A DNA stretch of 64,000 nucleotides, taken from assembly GCF_000585495.1 (NCBI RefSeq), contig NZ_CP007264.1, forward strand, positions 1,116,001-1,180,000, written 5' to 3'. The DNA comes from Thermococcus nautili. GTDB taxonomy: Archaea > Methanobacteriota_B > Thermococci > Thermococcales > Thermococcaceae. The notes below the pieces were generated by a model, which saw only the letters and a list, made by a program, of their open reading frames with translations, made no database searches and had not been told where the DNA came from. The position numbers and the translations under genes are program-made. Of this stretch, positions 43,892-52,153 are shown piece after piece. Positions within the stretch are counted from its first letter, which is position 1. Every line of letters starts with the position of its first letter.

Positions 43892-43971
43892 GAGTTTTCA
43901 CCTCGCCATTTTATACTCTTGTACCAAATATGTTTTATAGCTATCTCCAACTGGATACTCTGGCGAGTGTT

Positions 43972-45012
43972 ATGAAAGTAATAGCCTCCCCAGCGTATAG
44001 CAATAGGTTGTTAAATCCATACAACTACCTCCTCTATAGCCATGTCTCAAAGTTTGGGGTTGAAGTAGAGGACTTCTCGGTGTCTCGGATTTTGCTAAGC
44101 CGCTGGAATGTATGGCATCTTCACTGGCCCGAGGGTTATTTAAACAATCCATCACTTTTAAAGGCTAGTTTGTTTACAGAAGGTCTGTTGGCCCTTTTAC
44201 GCCTTTCCCGGAAGCGGGGAATTAAAATAGTCTGGACCGTCCACAACTTGCGTTCTCATGAGCGCTATCATGAGCTTCTCGAAAACAGATTTTGGAAACA
44301 CTTTACGAGTCTTGTTGATGGGTATATTGTACTGAGTGAAACTGGACGTAGAGAACTTCTAAAACACTATCCCCACTTGGAAAACGTCCCTGGTTTTGTT
44401 ATTCCCCACGGACATTACAGAGGTGTGTACCCCAACGAAATCTCCCGCGAGGACTCTAGAAGGTTGCTGGGTTTGCCTTCTGATGCTGTTGTGATATCAT
44501 TTATTGGTCAGATTCGAGCTTACAAGAACGTCCCGCGTCTAATGGACGTTTTTATGGAGCTCAGCGATAACAACGTCTATCTTGTCATAGCAGGTAAACC
44601 TAGGAACTCTGAGATTCGTAGTGTTATAGAGCATAAGGCAAGACTTTGTCAAAGGATTAGGCCATATTTGGGATTTATCCCTCCTGAAAAAATCCAAATT
44701 TTCTTGAATTCTGCAGATTTAGTCGTTTTGCCTTATTCGGAGATTTTCCACTCTGGAACAGCGTTGCTGGCGTTGTCCTTCAACAGGCCAGTTCTGGTAC
44801 CCAATCGTGGTGCCATGTATGAGCTTCAGCGGGCTGTTGGCAGGAAATGGGTGATGGTTTACGAACCCGAATTAACACCAGATACTCTGGAGCATGCTAT
44901 AAACTGGGCACTTAAAACTACCCGCTCGAGGGAGGCACCTTTATCCAAGTTTGAATGGGAAAATATAGCGAGGGAGACAGTGAATGCTTACCGCGTGATA
45001 CTCCAAAAATGA
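43972..45012 (+). CDS. Glycosyltransferase family 4, AT-richer than neighbours
   Basis: A 346-residue GT-B-like glycosyltransferase. WNVWHLHWPEGYLNN (about 43-57) and IVWTVHNLRSHE mark the acceptor domain, and VISFIGQIRAYKNVPRLMDVF with LPYSEIFHSGTALLALSFNRPVL marks the donor domain. The gene is visibly richer in A+T and in rarer codons than those around it, suggesting recent transfer. The ATG at 43972 is the first with family-like sequence; GTTTTATAG about 30-40 bases upstream may be its TATA box. It is convergent with ugd. Confidence 0.82.
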   Translation: MKVIASPAYSNRLLNPYNYLLYSHVSKFGVEVEDFSVSRILLSRWNVWHLHWPEGYLNNPSLLKASLFTEGLLALLRLSRKRGIKIVWTVHNLRSHERYHELLENRFWKHFTSLVDGYIVLSETGRRELLKHYPHLENVPGFVIPHGHYRGVYPNEISREDSRRLLGLPSDAVVISFIGQIRAYKNVPRLMDVFMELSDNNVYLVIAGKPRNSEIRSVIEHKARLCQRIRPYLGFIPPEKIQIFLNSADLVVLPYSEIFHSGTALLALSFNRPVLVPNRGAMYELQRAVGRKWVMVYEPELTPDTLEHAINWALKTTRSREAPLSKFEWENIARETVNAYRVILQK

Positions 45013-45015
45013 GCC

Positions 45016-46299
45016 CTACCAGCATACCCCCTCATAAATTTCAGCCGTCTCCTCGGCCTTCCTTACACGCCTCCCGTCAATCACGATTTTCCCAGAGTAA
45101 TCCAGCTCCTCAAACTCCCTCCACTCGGTTACAATGAGAACGGCATCACTCCCCTCAAGAACTTCTCTTCCAGAGCTCGCGTACTCTATCTGCTCACCAA
45201 CGTCCGGATAAAAGCGCTTGAAATTCTCCATTGCCTGTGGGTCGTAAGCAACAACCCTCGCACCCTCCTCAAGGAGCTTCTTGATAATAACATACGCCCT
45301 CGTCTCCCTAACATCATCCGTGTCCGGCTTAAACGCCAAACCGAGAACGCCAATGGTCTTACCCCTCAACTCGGGGACATGCCTCCTGAGGAGCTCAATC
45401 AACTTCAACGGCTGCCTCTCATTAACCTCAACAACGGCTTTAAGGATGATGGGATTCTCTCCAATTTCTTCCGCCTTCCTGATGAGTGCCTTAACGTCCT
45501 TCGGGAAGCACGAGCCACCCCAACCAATTCCCGTCCTGAAGAAGTACGGACTAATCCTATGGTCCAACCCAACACCCTCAAACACCTTCCACGAGTCAAT
45601 GCCAAGCCTCTTACAAATGTTCCCAATCTCATTGGCAAAGCTAATTTTTGTTGCCAGGAAGGCGTTTGAAGCGTACTTAATCATCTCAGCAGTCTTAATG
45701 TCCGTGAAGAGTTTAGGCGCGTCAATAGGCGCGTAAAGCTCCCCCAAAACCTCCCTCGTCCGCTCATCCAGGACTCCAATTACAATCCTATCCGGGTTGA
45801 GGAAGTCCTTCAAAGCCACGCCCTCACGCAGGAATTCAGGATTCATCGCAAGGCCGAAGTCTTTGAAAGCCTTTTTGCCCGACTCCCTTTCGATTATGGG
45901 TTTAACAACATTCTCTGTTGTCCCGGGAAGGACAGTGCTCTTGACGACGACAACGTGATAGTCATCCTTCTCGCGGAGGGCTCTTCCGATTTCCCTCGAA
46001 GCCTGCTCGACGTAGGTCAGGTCGATTGACCCGTCCTCGCGCGATGGAGTTCCAACGGCAATAAAAGTCACGTCCGAGTTGAGGATGGCCTCACGGTAGT
46101 CCTTGGTTGCCCGGTACTTTCCCCTGAATTCTCTCATGAGTTCTTCGAGGCCTTCCTCGTAAATTGGGGGTTGAGCCTTGTTTATCATCTCGATTTTCCT
46201 CTCGTCAACGTCCACGAAGATGACTTCGTTCCCCAGCTTGACAAAACCCATCCCAGTTACCAGACCAACGTAACCCGAACCGATAACCGAAACCCTCAT
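45016..46299 (-). CDS. ugd: UDP-glucose/UDP-sugar 6-dehydrogenase
   Basis: A 427-residue nucleotide-sugar dehydrogenase. The NAD site is VIGSGYVGLVTG near the N-terminus. The catalytic Cys lies in GWGGSCFPKD, with AEMIKYASNAFLATKISFANE (Lys and Asn of the active site) before it and LAFKPDTDDVRE in the C-terminal domain. It would oxidise UDP-glucose to UDP-glucuronate, using the product of galU. The ATG at 46299 is preferred; GGGTGTGG precedes it. UDP-ManNAc dehydrogenase is an alternative specificity. Confidence 0.92.
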   Translation of the reverse strand: MRVSVIGSGYVGLVTGMGFVKLGNEVIFVDVDERKIEMINKAQPPIYEEGLEELMREFRGKYRATKDYREAILNSDVTFIAVGTPSREDGSIDLTYVEQASREIGRALREKDDYHVVVVKSTVLPGTTENVVKPIIERESGKKAFKDFGLAMNPEFLREGVALKDFLNPDRIVIGVLDERTREVLGELYAPIDAPKLFTDIKTAEMIKYASNAFLATKISFANEIGNICKRLGIDSWKVFEGVGLDHRISPYFFRTGIGWGGSCFPKDVKALIRKAEEIGENPIILKAVVEVNERQPLKLIELLRRHVPELRGKTIGVLGLAFKPDTDDVRETRAYVIIKKLLEEGARVVAYDPQAMENFKRFYPDVGEQIEYASSGREVLEGSDAVLIVTEWREFEELDYSGKIVIDGRRVRKAEETAEIYEGVCW

Positions 46300-46331
46300 C
46301 AACCACACCCTGGGAAGGTAGGGGATTAGGC

Positions 46332-47879
46332 TTAAAACTCTTCACGTGATGTTCTACCGAGTATCCTTATTAACCAGTCTACCGGCACGCCGTATTTCTC
46401 GCCCGCGCTCTTTATCAATTCAACGTCTTCTTTCTCGGGAACGCCCACGAGCACGGCGATTCCATAGAACAAGAGTGTTGCAACTGCAGTTGCAACGAGA
46501 GCTTGGATTATTCCAGTGACTTTAATGAAGTGGAATATTGCCAAGATGACCCCGGCATCTGCGAGGAGGAGGGCGTGCCGTTTTCCGTAGGGTTTAATCC
46601 CAGACCTTATTAAGACTGAGAGTTTGTACGTTGTTGTTGTCGCGTATGATGCGAAGGTTGCTATGGCGGCTCCAATCATTCCAAACGACTGAATCAGAGT
46701 GTAGTTTAGGAATATATTCAGCATTGCCCCCATAATGTCGCCTTTCATGTTGTCTACAGTTTTTCCCATCGTTACTAACGTCTGGATGAGAGGGCCGGCA
46801 ATTGCAACGAGGGCAAACCCGAGGGAGAGGATAACGAGAACCTTAGAGGCCTCCGTGTAGCTAGGTCCAAACAGCGTTCCAATGACCTGCTCGGGATATT
46901 CAACGAAGAGGAACAGTAGGGGAAAGGTCAAGAGGACTGACCATTTAGAGGTTATAGCGTAGAACCTTTCCACGAGCTCAAGTTTGCCCTCGGCGAAGAA
47001 CCCAGTAACCACTGGGGTATAAATCGTCATAAGCGCCATCACAGTCATTGAGATAAATCTCGCCAGGGGGCTGGCTGAAGTGTAAAGTCCAACCACCCCG
47101 CTTCCGAGGTAGTGTCCGAGCATCAGGGAGTCAGTCCACGTGAGAACCATGGCCACTATGTTGGACGTCAGTAAGGGGAGGGAGAAGAGAACAATAACTC
47201 CTACTAGGTCTCTGGAAAAGGAGATTCCCGGCACGATTCCTGCCCTTCTGAGGTCCCTTAGCAGCATCATCAGGATTATCAGGTACGACACGACGTAGGC
47301 AATAATAACTGACCTCAAGCTCCCTATAACGTATACCGCGAGGAATGCAAGCACCAGATACGTCAGGGGAAATCCAATTTTGCCGTAGTAGACGTATTCG
47401 CGTACCCTTTTGTACCCCTGGGCAACGGCTATGAGGGTGTTCATGAGGGCCGCAAAGGGCAGTCCCAGAAGCACGAGGGGAAGGAGGGACTTTAGCAGCT
47501 CCCTACCTTCAGGATTTGCGGTTAGCAGGCCGGCAAGCCTCTCCGTTAGTGGGAGAAGGATTGCAAGTGTCAGCGTTGATGTTATCGTTACTAGGATGAG
47601 TGTCGTTGATACGAGTTCCCCCACCCGTTTCCTGTTCTTCGTGAAGAAGTACGAGACCTGCCTTGGAAGCCCCGTTGGCAGGCCGAACATTGCCAGAACG
47701 AGTGCTATCGAAAAGACCGTGAGGGTTAGGCTATAGGCACCGTACTGTACCGGTCCGAACGTTCGTCCCACTAACGCTCTGGCGAGGAAGGCAAAAATCG
47801 CCGACGCGACGAGTCCTATTAGCGAGAGCACTCCTCCCCTTGCAACTTTCCCGAGTTCGCCCTTTATTCTATCACTCAT
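46332..47879 (-). CDS. Wzx-type polysaccharide flippase
   Basis: A 515-residue membrane protein with about 14 hydrophobic segments. It starts with the family mark GELGKVARGGVLSLIGLVASAIFAF and continues RALVGRTFGPVQYGAYSL, the MVF/MATE-like pattern of oligosaccharide flippases. It would move a lipid-linked oligosaccharide across the membrane. It lies 32 bases upstream of ugd on the same strand, so the two are probably co-transcribed. No polymerase (Wzy) was recognised. Confidence 0.9.
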   Translation of the reverse strand: MSDRIKGELGKVARGGVLSLIGLVASAIFAFLARALVGRTFGPVQYGAYSLTLTVFSIALVLAMFGLPTGLPRQVSYFFTKNRKRVGELVSTTLILVTITSTLTLAILLPLTERLAGLLTANPEGRELLKSLLPLVLLGLPFAALMNTLIAVAQGYKRVREYVYYGKIGFPLTYLVLAFLAVYVIGSLRSVIIAYVVSYLIILMMLLRDLRRAGIVPGISFSRDLVGVIVLFSLPLLTSNIVAMVLTWTDSLMLGHYLGSGVVGLYTSASPLARFISMTVMALMTIYTPVVTGFFAEGKLELVERFYAITSKWSVLLTFPLLFLFVEYPEQVIGTLFGPSYTEASKVLVILSLGFALVAIAGPLIQTLVTMGKTVDNMKGDIMGAMLNIFLNYTLIQSFGMIGAAIATFASYATTTTYKLSVLIRSGIKPYGKRHALLLADAGVILAIFHFIKVTGIIQALVATAVATLLFYGIAVLVGVPEKEDVELIKSAGEKYGVPVDWLIRILGRTSREEF

Positions 47880-47981
47880 CCCGTTTCCGTTGAGCCCGTG
47901 TCGTCTTAAACCTTTTCTTTCCTCAATATCAAAAGGGTTTTAGAGTTCACAATACTAGGAAATGGCCGTGGTGATGTTCAT

Positions 47982-48956
47982 ATGAACCTAAGAGGGATGC
48001 TCCGAGGATTTCGGTACCTGGTTTCGGAGACGAAGAACCCCCTTGAACTTCTTCGCCAATACCGCCGGGGAGGAACACTTCAAGTGAGATGCAGGGATGG
48101 TTTTGAGTTTGAAGTGGAATCCATGGATGTGTACTTTGTGTCGTCTGTTGCGGCACTGTGTAGTCTTCTTAAGAAAGGCATCGTTGAGCTTCGAGAAGGT
48201 GTTCCTGTAATTGGGGACTGCCCTGTTAACGTGAACGTTGGGGTTACGATGTTGGAAATCTCTGAGAGTTCAAGGTTCCTGTGCGTTAGTGGCGTTCCCT
48301 TCATTGAGTTCACTTATAGAGAGCCCCTTCGGTTTATGCTTCTTCCGGGGTTTATGGGACTTCAAGGCATAAAGGAGACTTTCTTTGAAGGCAACTATGG
48401 AGTCTTTGACTTCAATAAAAAGCGAGTTCTTGACGTGGGGGGATTCATAGGAGACACGACGGTATACTTCGCTAAAAGTGGCGCCAGAGAAGTCGTGGCA
48501 GTTGAACCGCTTTTCCATGAAGTTCTTGCCGAAAACGTTCGACTGAATGGAGTGGAAGAACGCGTAACTCTTGTGAAGGGAGCTTTTAGCAACGCGCCCG
48601 GAACAACGACGGTTCACCTTAATGAGAACTGGGCGGGAGCATCGTCCGAGTTTATTAATCGGCTCAGGGGAGATGGAAGGGAAGTGATAGTTCCAAACGT
48701 CCCCGCCACCGAATTTTTTGAAAAGTTTGGAGAATTTGACATTGCGAAGATTGATTGCGAGGGCTGTGAGTACCGTGTTCTGGGGGAGGTCCTCATGCAT
48801 GTAACTGAAGGTGCTGTTGTTGAGTTTCACTTCTGGACGAATGAACTGAGAAACCTGTACAACAAAACGCTGGCTGAGCTCAGGAGTAGAGGGTATTCGG
48901 TTGAAGTCTACAGGAAGTCGAGTTCAGTTTCACTGGCTAGGATAATTCCCCGATGA
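47982..48956 (+). CDS. FkbM-family methyltransferase
   Basis: A 324-residue SAM-dependent methyltransferase. The SAM site is VLDVGGFIGDTTVYFAKSGA (about 147-166), followed by VVAVEPLFHEVLAENVRLNG, and the FkbM block FDIAKIDCEGCEYRVL is at about 247. About 145 N-terminal residues have no clear family. Such enzymes O-methylate sugars or lipids, fitting the polysaccharide locus it closes. GGTGA lies 7 bases before the ATG. Confidence 0.88.
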   Translation: MNLRGMLRGFRYLVSETKNPLELLRQYRRGGTLQVRCRDGFEFEVESMDVYFVSSVAALCSLLKKGIVELREGVPVIGDCPVNVNVGVTMLEISESSRFLCVSGVPFIEFTYREPLRFMLLPGFMGLQGIKETFFEGNYGVFDFNKKRVLDVGGFIGDTTVYFAKSGAREVVAVEPLFHEVLAENVRLNGVEERVTLVKGAFSNAPGTTTVHLNENWAGASSEFINRLRGDGREVIVPNVPATEFFEKFGEFDIAKIDCEGCEYRVLGEVLMHVTEGAVVEFHFWTNELRNLYNKTLAELRSRGYSVEVYRKSSSVSLARIIPR

Positions 48957-49042
48957 ATCTCAAAGTGCTATCCCACTGAAACCTTTTTATATTCCTGCCG
49001 TTGATTATAAATCCAGCGATGTTTATAATTGAGGTGGTGCAC

Positions 49043-49846
49043 ATGTTTGAGGACGTGAACGACTTTGAGACGGCATTCAGGAGGCTCCTCGACGAGGTTC
49101 TTGAGTTCGACCTCAGCAACCCCTTCGACGAGGTGGATAAAATCCTCTGTATCGAGCCCCATCCAGACGACTGCGTTATAGGAATGGGCGGAACGATAAG
49201 GAAGCTGACCGAGGCTGGTAAGGATGTGGTATACCTCTGCCTCACAGACGGCTCGATGGGGACGACGGACGAGAACGTGAGCGCCCACGAGCTGGCGTTA
49301 ATCCGGAAGCGCGAGGAAGAAGAGAGCGCCAGAATGCTTGGCGTGGACAGAATCATCTGGCTCGGCTACAAGGACACGGAGCTCCCCTACACCGTTGAGG
49401 CGAGGAACCAGATAATCAAGGTCATCCGGCGGGAGAAACCGGACGCCGTTCTCGCCCCCGACCCCTGGTTGCCCTACGAGGCCCATCCGGACCACGTGAC
49501 CGCTGGAAGGCTCGCCCTTGAGGCGGTATCGTTCTCCCCGTTGCCAAACGTCGTTCCGAGCGACGTCCAGCTCGGCATAAAACCACATCAGGTCGAGGTC
49601 TTCGGCTTCTACTACACCGCCAAGCCCAACTACTTCGTCGACATCACCGACGTTATGGAGCTCAAACTGAAAGCAGTTAGGGCCCACAGGAGTCAGTTCA
49701 CCGACGATGTGTGGGAGCAGTGGGAACCGTTTTTGAGAACGATAGCGCTCTACTACGGGAAAAAAGCGGGAACGAAGTACGCGGAAGGCTTGCGCTTCAT
49801 GCCCGGCTTGTTCCTGCACATAACTCCCTTTGCGGAGCTCATTTGA
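49043..49846 (+). CDS. dac: N,N'-diacetylchitobiose deacetylase (PIG-L/LmbE family)
   Basis: A 267-residue zinc deacetylase that removes one acetyl group from diacetylchitobiose in the archaeal chitin pathway. [13 protein letters not shown] (about 36-48) contains the His-Asp-Asp zinc motif and [11 protein letters not shown] the second His. The C-terminal [13 protein letters not shown] and [14 protein letters not shown] match the chitin-specific subgroup as I know it. The ATG at 49043 follows GAGGTGG. It opens a locus with GH1, ABC importer, GlmD and GlmA, as in T. kodakarensis, but the chitinase gene is not beside it. Confidence 0.92.
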   Translation: MFEDVNDFETAFRRLLDEVLEFDLSNPFDEVDKILCIEPHPDDCVIGMGGTIRKLTEAGKDVVYLCLTDGSMGTTDENVSAHELALIRKREEEESARMLGVDRIIWLGYKDTELPYTVEARNQIIKVIRREKPDAVLAPDPWLPYEAHPDHVTAGRLALEAVSFSPLPNVVPSDVQLGIKPHQVEVFGFYYTAKPNYFVDITDVMELKLKAVRAHRSQFTDDVWEQWEPFLRTIALYYGKKAGTKYAEGLRFMPGLFLHITPFAELI

Positions 49847-50288
49847 GTTCCTTCTTCACTATCCTTTCGAGCTCGCCGAGGAACTTCTCAAGGGGCATCG
49901 TGTCGAGGCCGAACTGCCTCATCGGCTCGTAGCGCTTCGGGTTGTCTGTTATCAATAGGCTGTTGGTGCATATCGCCGTCGATGCCGTCAGCACGTCCTC
50001 AAGGTCGAGCATGACGCCCCTCTGGAGGAGCTGGCCCTCAATTTGGGCTCCCTTCGCTATTATCCTGTCGTCGAGGGGGACTATGTTGTAGATGTCCTTG
50101 AGGACTTCAAGCTCCCTCTCGACGTTCCTCTTGAGGTAGGCCTTGGCCGAGAGGTAGCGGTAGACGGTGATGATTGACAGGGAGACGTTGAACTTGGCGA
50201 GGGTTATCTCGAGCTGTCTCTTCCTCTTGGCGGTATGCATCTTGAGGAGCGTTATGCTGTCGAATGTTATGTCCGGTGGCAGTGGCAT
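49839..50288 (-). CDS. PIN-domain toxin
   Basis: About 149 residues. Asp near the N-terminus ([13 protein letters not shown]) and downstream acidic residues in [11 protein letters not shown] and [10 protein letters not shown] fit the PIN metal site. It shares a start-stop overlap with a small antitoxin gene upstream. The ATG at 50288 is 6 bases after GGGGAG. It overlaps the convergent dac gene by 8 bases. It was placed inside the chitin locus, between dac and the GH1 gene. Confidence 0.83.
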   Translation of the reverse strand: MPLPPDITFDSITLLKMHTAKRKRQLEITLAKFNVSLSIITVYRYLSAKAYLKRNVERELEVLKDIYNIVPLDDRIIAKGAQIEGQLLQRGVMLDLEDVLTASTAICTNSLLITDNPKRYEPMRQFGLDTMPLEKFLGELERIVKKELK

Positions 50289-50290
50289 CT

Positions 50291-50500
50291 TCAACTCCCC
50301 TTCTTCTTTTCGAGTATGCTAATCAGCGTTTCAGCTTCTTCCTCGTCAACGACGACGTTGTCGACCTTCTTGTCGAGCTCGACGAGGTGCCAGGTCTCTA
50401 TGAGCTTCTGGAGAACCTCATCGTAGGAGCGGGCCTCTAGCTTGTCCTTGAGCATCTTAATCTTCTTCCAGGTGGTCTCGTCAACGGCTATCGTCTTCAT
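50291..50500 (-). CDS. VapB-like antitoxin
   Basis: A 69-residue protein beginning [21 protein letters not shown], a ribbon-helix-helix N-terminus of the VapB kind, with an acidic tail. It overlaps the end of the GH1 gene by 4 bases and ends two bases before the PIN start. So the toxin-antitoxin pair is probably transcribed together with the glycosidase. DNA binding is inferred from the fold. Confidence 0.83.
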   Translation of the reverse strand: MKTIAVDETTWKKIKMLKDKLEARSYDEVLQKLIETWHLVELDKKVDNVVVDEEEAETLISILEKKKGS

Positions 50501-51951
50501 TCCACTCCCTCCCTCACGACCTTACGGTAGGTTTCAACGCTGTTCCTCCTCGGTATGCGCTCCTTGGTTATCATATCGACCTCGTAAAGGCCGAAGCGAA
50601 TCTTGAAGCCCATCGCCCACTCGTAGTTATCAGTTAGAGCCCAGTGGAAGTAGCCCCTGACGTCTATACCGTTTTCGAGCAGTCTCTTCACTTCCTCAAC
50701 GTGCTCGATTATGTACCTCGGGCGGAGTATGTCCTTGGAATCGGCCACGCCGTTCTCGGTTATGTAAACCGGCCTCCCGTATTCCGCCCCCTCGGCGGTG
50801 GAGTCGTATAAACCTTTCGGATATACCTCCCAGCCGAAGTCGCTCGTCGGGTTGTTGTCCGGGGAAACGCCGTTCGGGTTTCCGGAGTAGCCGTAGCCCT
50901 CGACGCCGACGAAGGTAACCATTGGAAGCTCCTCGAAGCGTGGCTCGGTCCATTTCACGACTTCCCTCGTGTAGTAGTTGTTGCCGACCCAGTCGTTCCT
51001 CTCGAGGTGGGGAATCTTCACAGGATTCCAGTCGAGCTCCAGGTCGACCCTTCCCCTGTTCAGGGCCTCTAAGAAGAGCCTGTTGTGGAAGTAGTCGTAG
51101 TTCTCGGCCGCCTTAACGTCCCTCGCGTCGTGGGGGTTGAGCGGGTAAGCGGGGATTATGTTGAGGATTATTCCCACCGGCGCCTTCGTGTGCTCCTTTA
51201 TGGCGTCGTAGGCCCTCGCGTGGGCCACCATCTGGTTGATGATAACTTTTTTGGCCGCCTTCGGGTTAAGGATTCCCGGGGGCCAGCCGACGTAGGGGGC
51301 CAGATAACCGAGCTCGACCGTAACCATCGGCTCGTCGAAGGTGGCCCAGAAATCAACCAGTTCGGAGAACTTCCAGGCGGAGTAGGCTGAGAACTTGACG
51401 AACTCGATGATGTTCCTCTCGTCAACCCAGCCTCTCGCTCTGCTTCCCTCGAAGTCGCTCCTCGTCCAGAGCGGGTCGTGAACCCATACCGGCAGCGTCT
51501 GGTGGTTCAGCGTCACGAAGGTCGTGAAGCCGAGCTTCTTCAGGTTTTTAAGGACTGCTAAGTAGTGGAGAACCTCCCTCCTGTTCGCCAGGCCATCGAG
51601 TTCCTCAAGCGCTTCCTTCGGAACCTTCACGCGCTTTATCAGCCCGTAGGAGTCCCTCTCAACTTTCACCTCGACGCCCCAGGTCGGGCAGGGGAAGATT
51701 CTGCTCCACTCGATGGTGAGCTGGTAGGCATTCAGCCCGAGGTCTTTGGCCAGGCGGTGGTCTATCTCGTAGAGCTCGTAGTTGTTTATGCCCTCCTCGG
51801 GCAAATCACCGCTCACGAGGTCGTTCTTGATGTTGAATGGGTCGCGAACCCAGTGCCACCAGTCGCTTCTGGCATCTATGTTCCGTCTGAGCGGGTCACC
51901 CATCTCGAACTGAAATGCAGACTGCACAACTCCCCAGATGAAATTGGACAT
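50497..51951 (-). CDS. Family 1 beta-glycosidase
   Basis: A 484-residue GH1 enzyme acting on beta-linked oligosaccharides. The nucleophile Glu is E399 in YITENGVAD. The acid/base Glu is E207 in ATFDEPMV, where GH1 enzymes usually have Asn before the Glu, here Asp206. The N-terminus, FIWGVVQSAFQFEMG, is typical. No signal peptide, so it is cytoplasmic and acts on imported oligosaccharides. TATA-like TTATAAAGT on the minus strand and GGTGA precede the ATG. It is divergent from the ABC importer operon. Confidence 0.93.
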   Translation of the reverse strand: MSNFIWGVVQSAFQFEMGDPLRRNIDARSDWWHWVRDPFNIKNDLVSGDLPEEGINNYELYEIDHRLAKDLGLNAYQLTIEWSRIFPCPTWGVEVKVERDSYGLIKRVKVPKEALEELDGLANRREVLHYLAVLKNLKKLGFTTFVTLNHQTLPVWVHDPLWTRSDFEGSRARGWVDERNIIEFVKFSAYSAWKFSELVDFWATFDEPMVTVELGYLAPYVGWPPGILNPKAAKKVIINQMVAHARAYDAIKEHTKAPVGIILNIIPAYPLNPHDARDVKAAENYDYFHNRLFLEALNRGRVDLELDWNPVKIPHLERNDWVGNNYYTREVVKWTEPRFEELPMVTFVGVEGYGYSGNPNGVSPDNNPTSDFGWEVYPKGLYDSTAEGAEYGRPVYITENGVADSKDILRPRYIIEHVEEVKRLLENGIDVRGYFHWALTDNYEWAMGFKIRFGLYEVDMITKERIPRRNSVETYRKVVREGVE

Positions 51952-52087
51952 GCCTGTTCACCGCTCCCCTACTTTATAACTTTGTATGAATTTGTGGTTT
52001 TCATGGTTTTTATAGTTTTTGAGTGGGGCCCGGGAACACCTTTGTAATTTGCACACAATTTATACATCCGGGGACAGTGTCGTCCAC

Positions 52088-52153
52088 CAAAAAGCTTATA
52101 TAGAATCCTCGAATGTTATAAAATTGACATCCTTTATAATGAGGTGACGAACT
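52088..52153 (+). promoter_or_regulatory. Promoter of the chitin-oligosaccharide importer operon
   Basis: AAAAAGCTTATATAG (TATA core about 52094-52101) precedes the solute-binding protein gene by about 55 bases, leaving a short AT-rich leader with GAGGTGA before the ATG. Just upstream GGAC-AGTGTC-GTCC (about 52071-52084) is a small dyad that could bind a sugar-responsive regulator. The GH1 promoter faces the opposite way at about 51970-51980. Confidence 0.5.
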
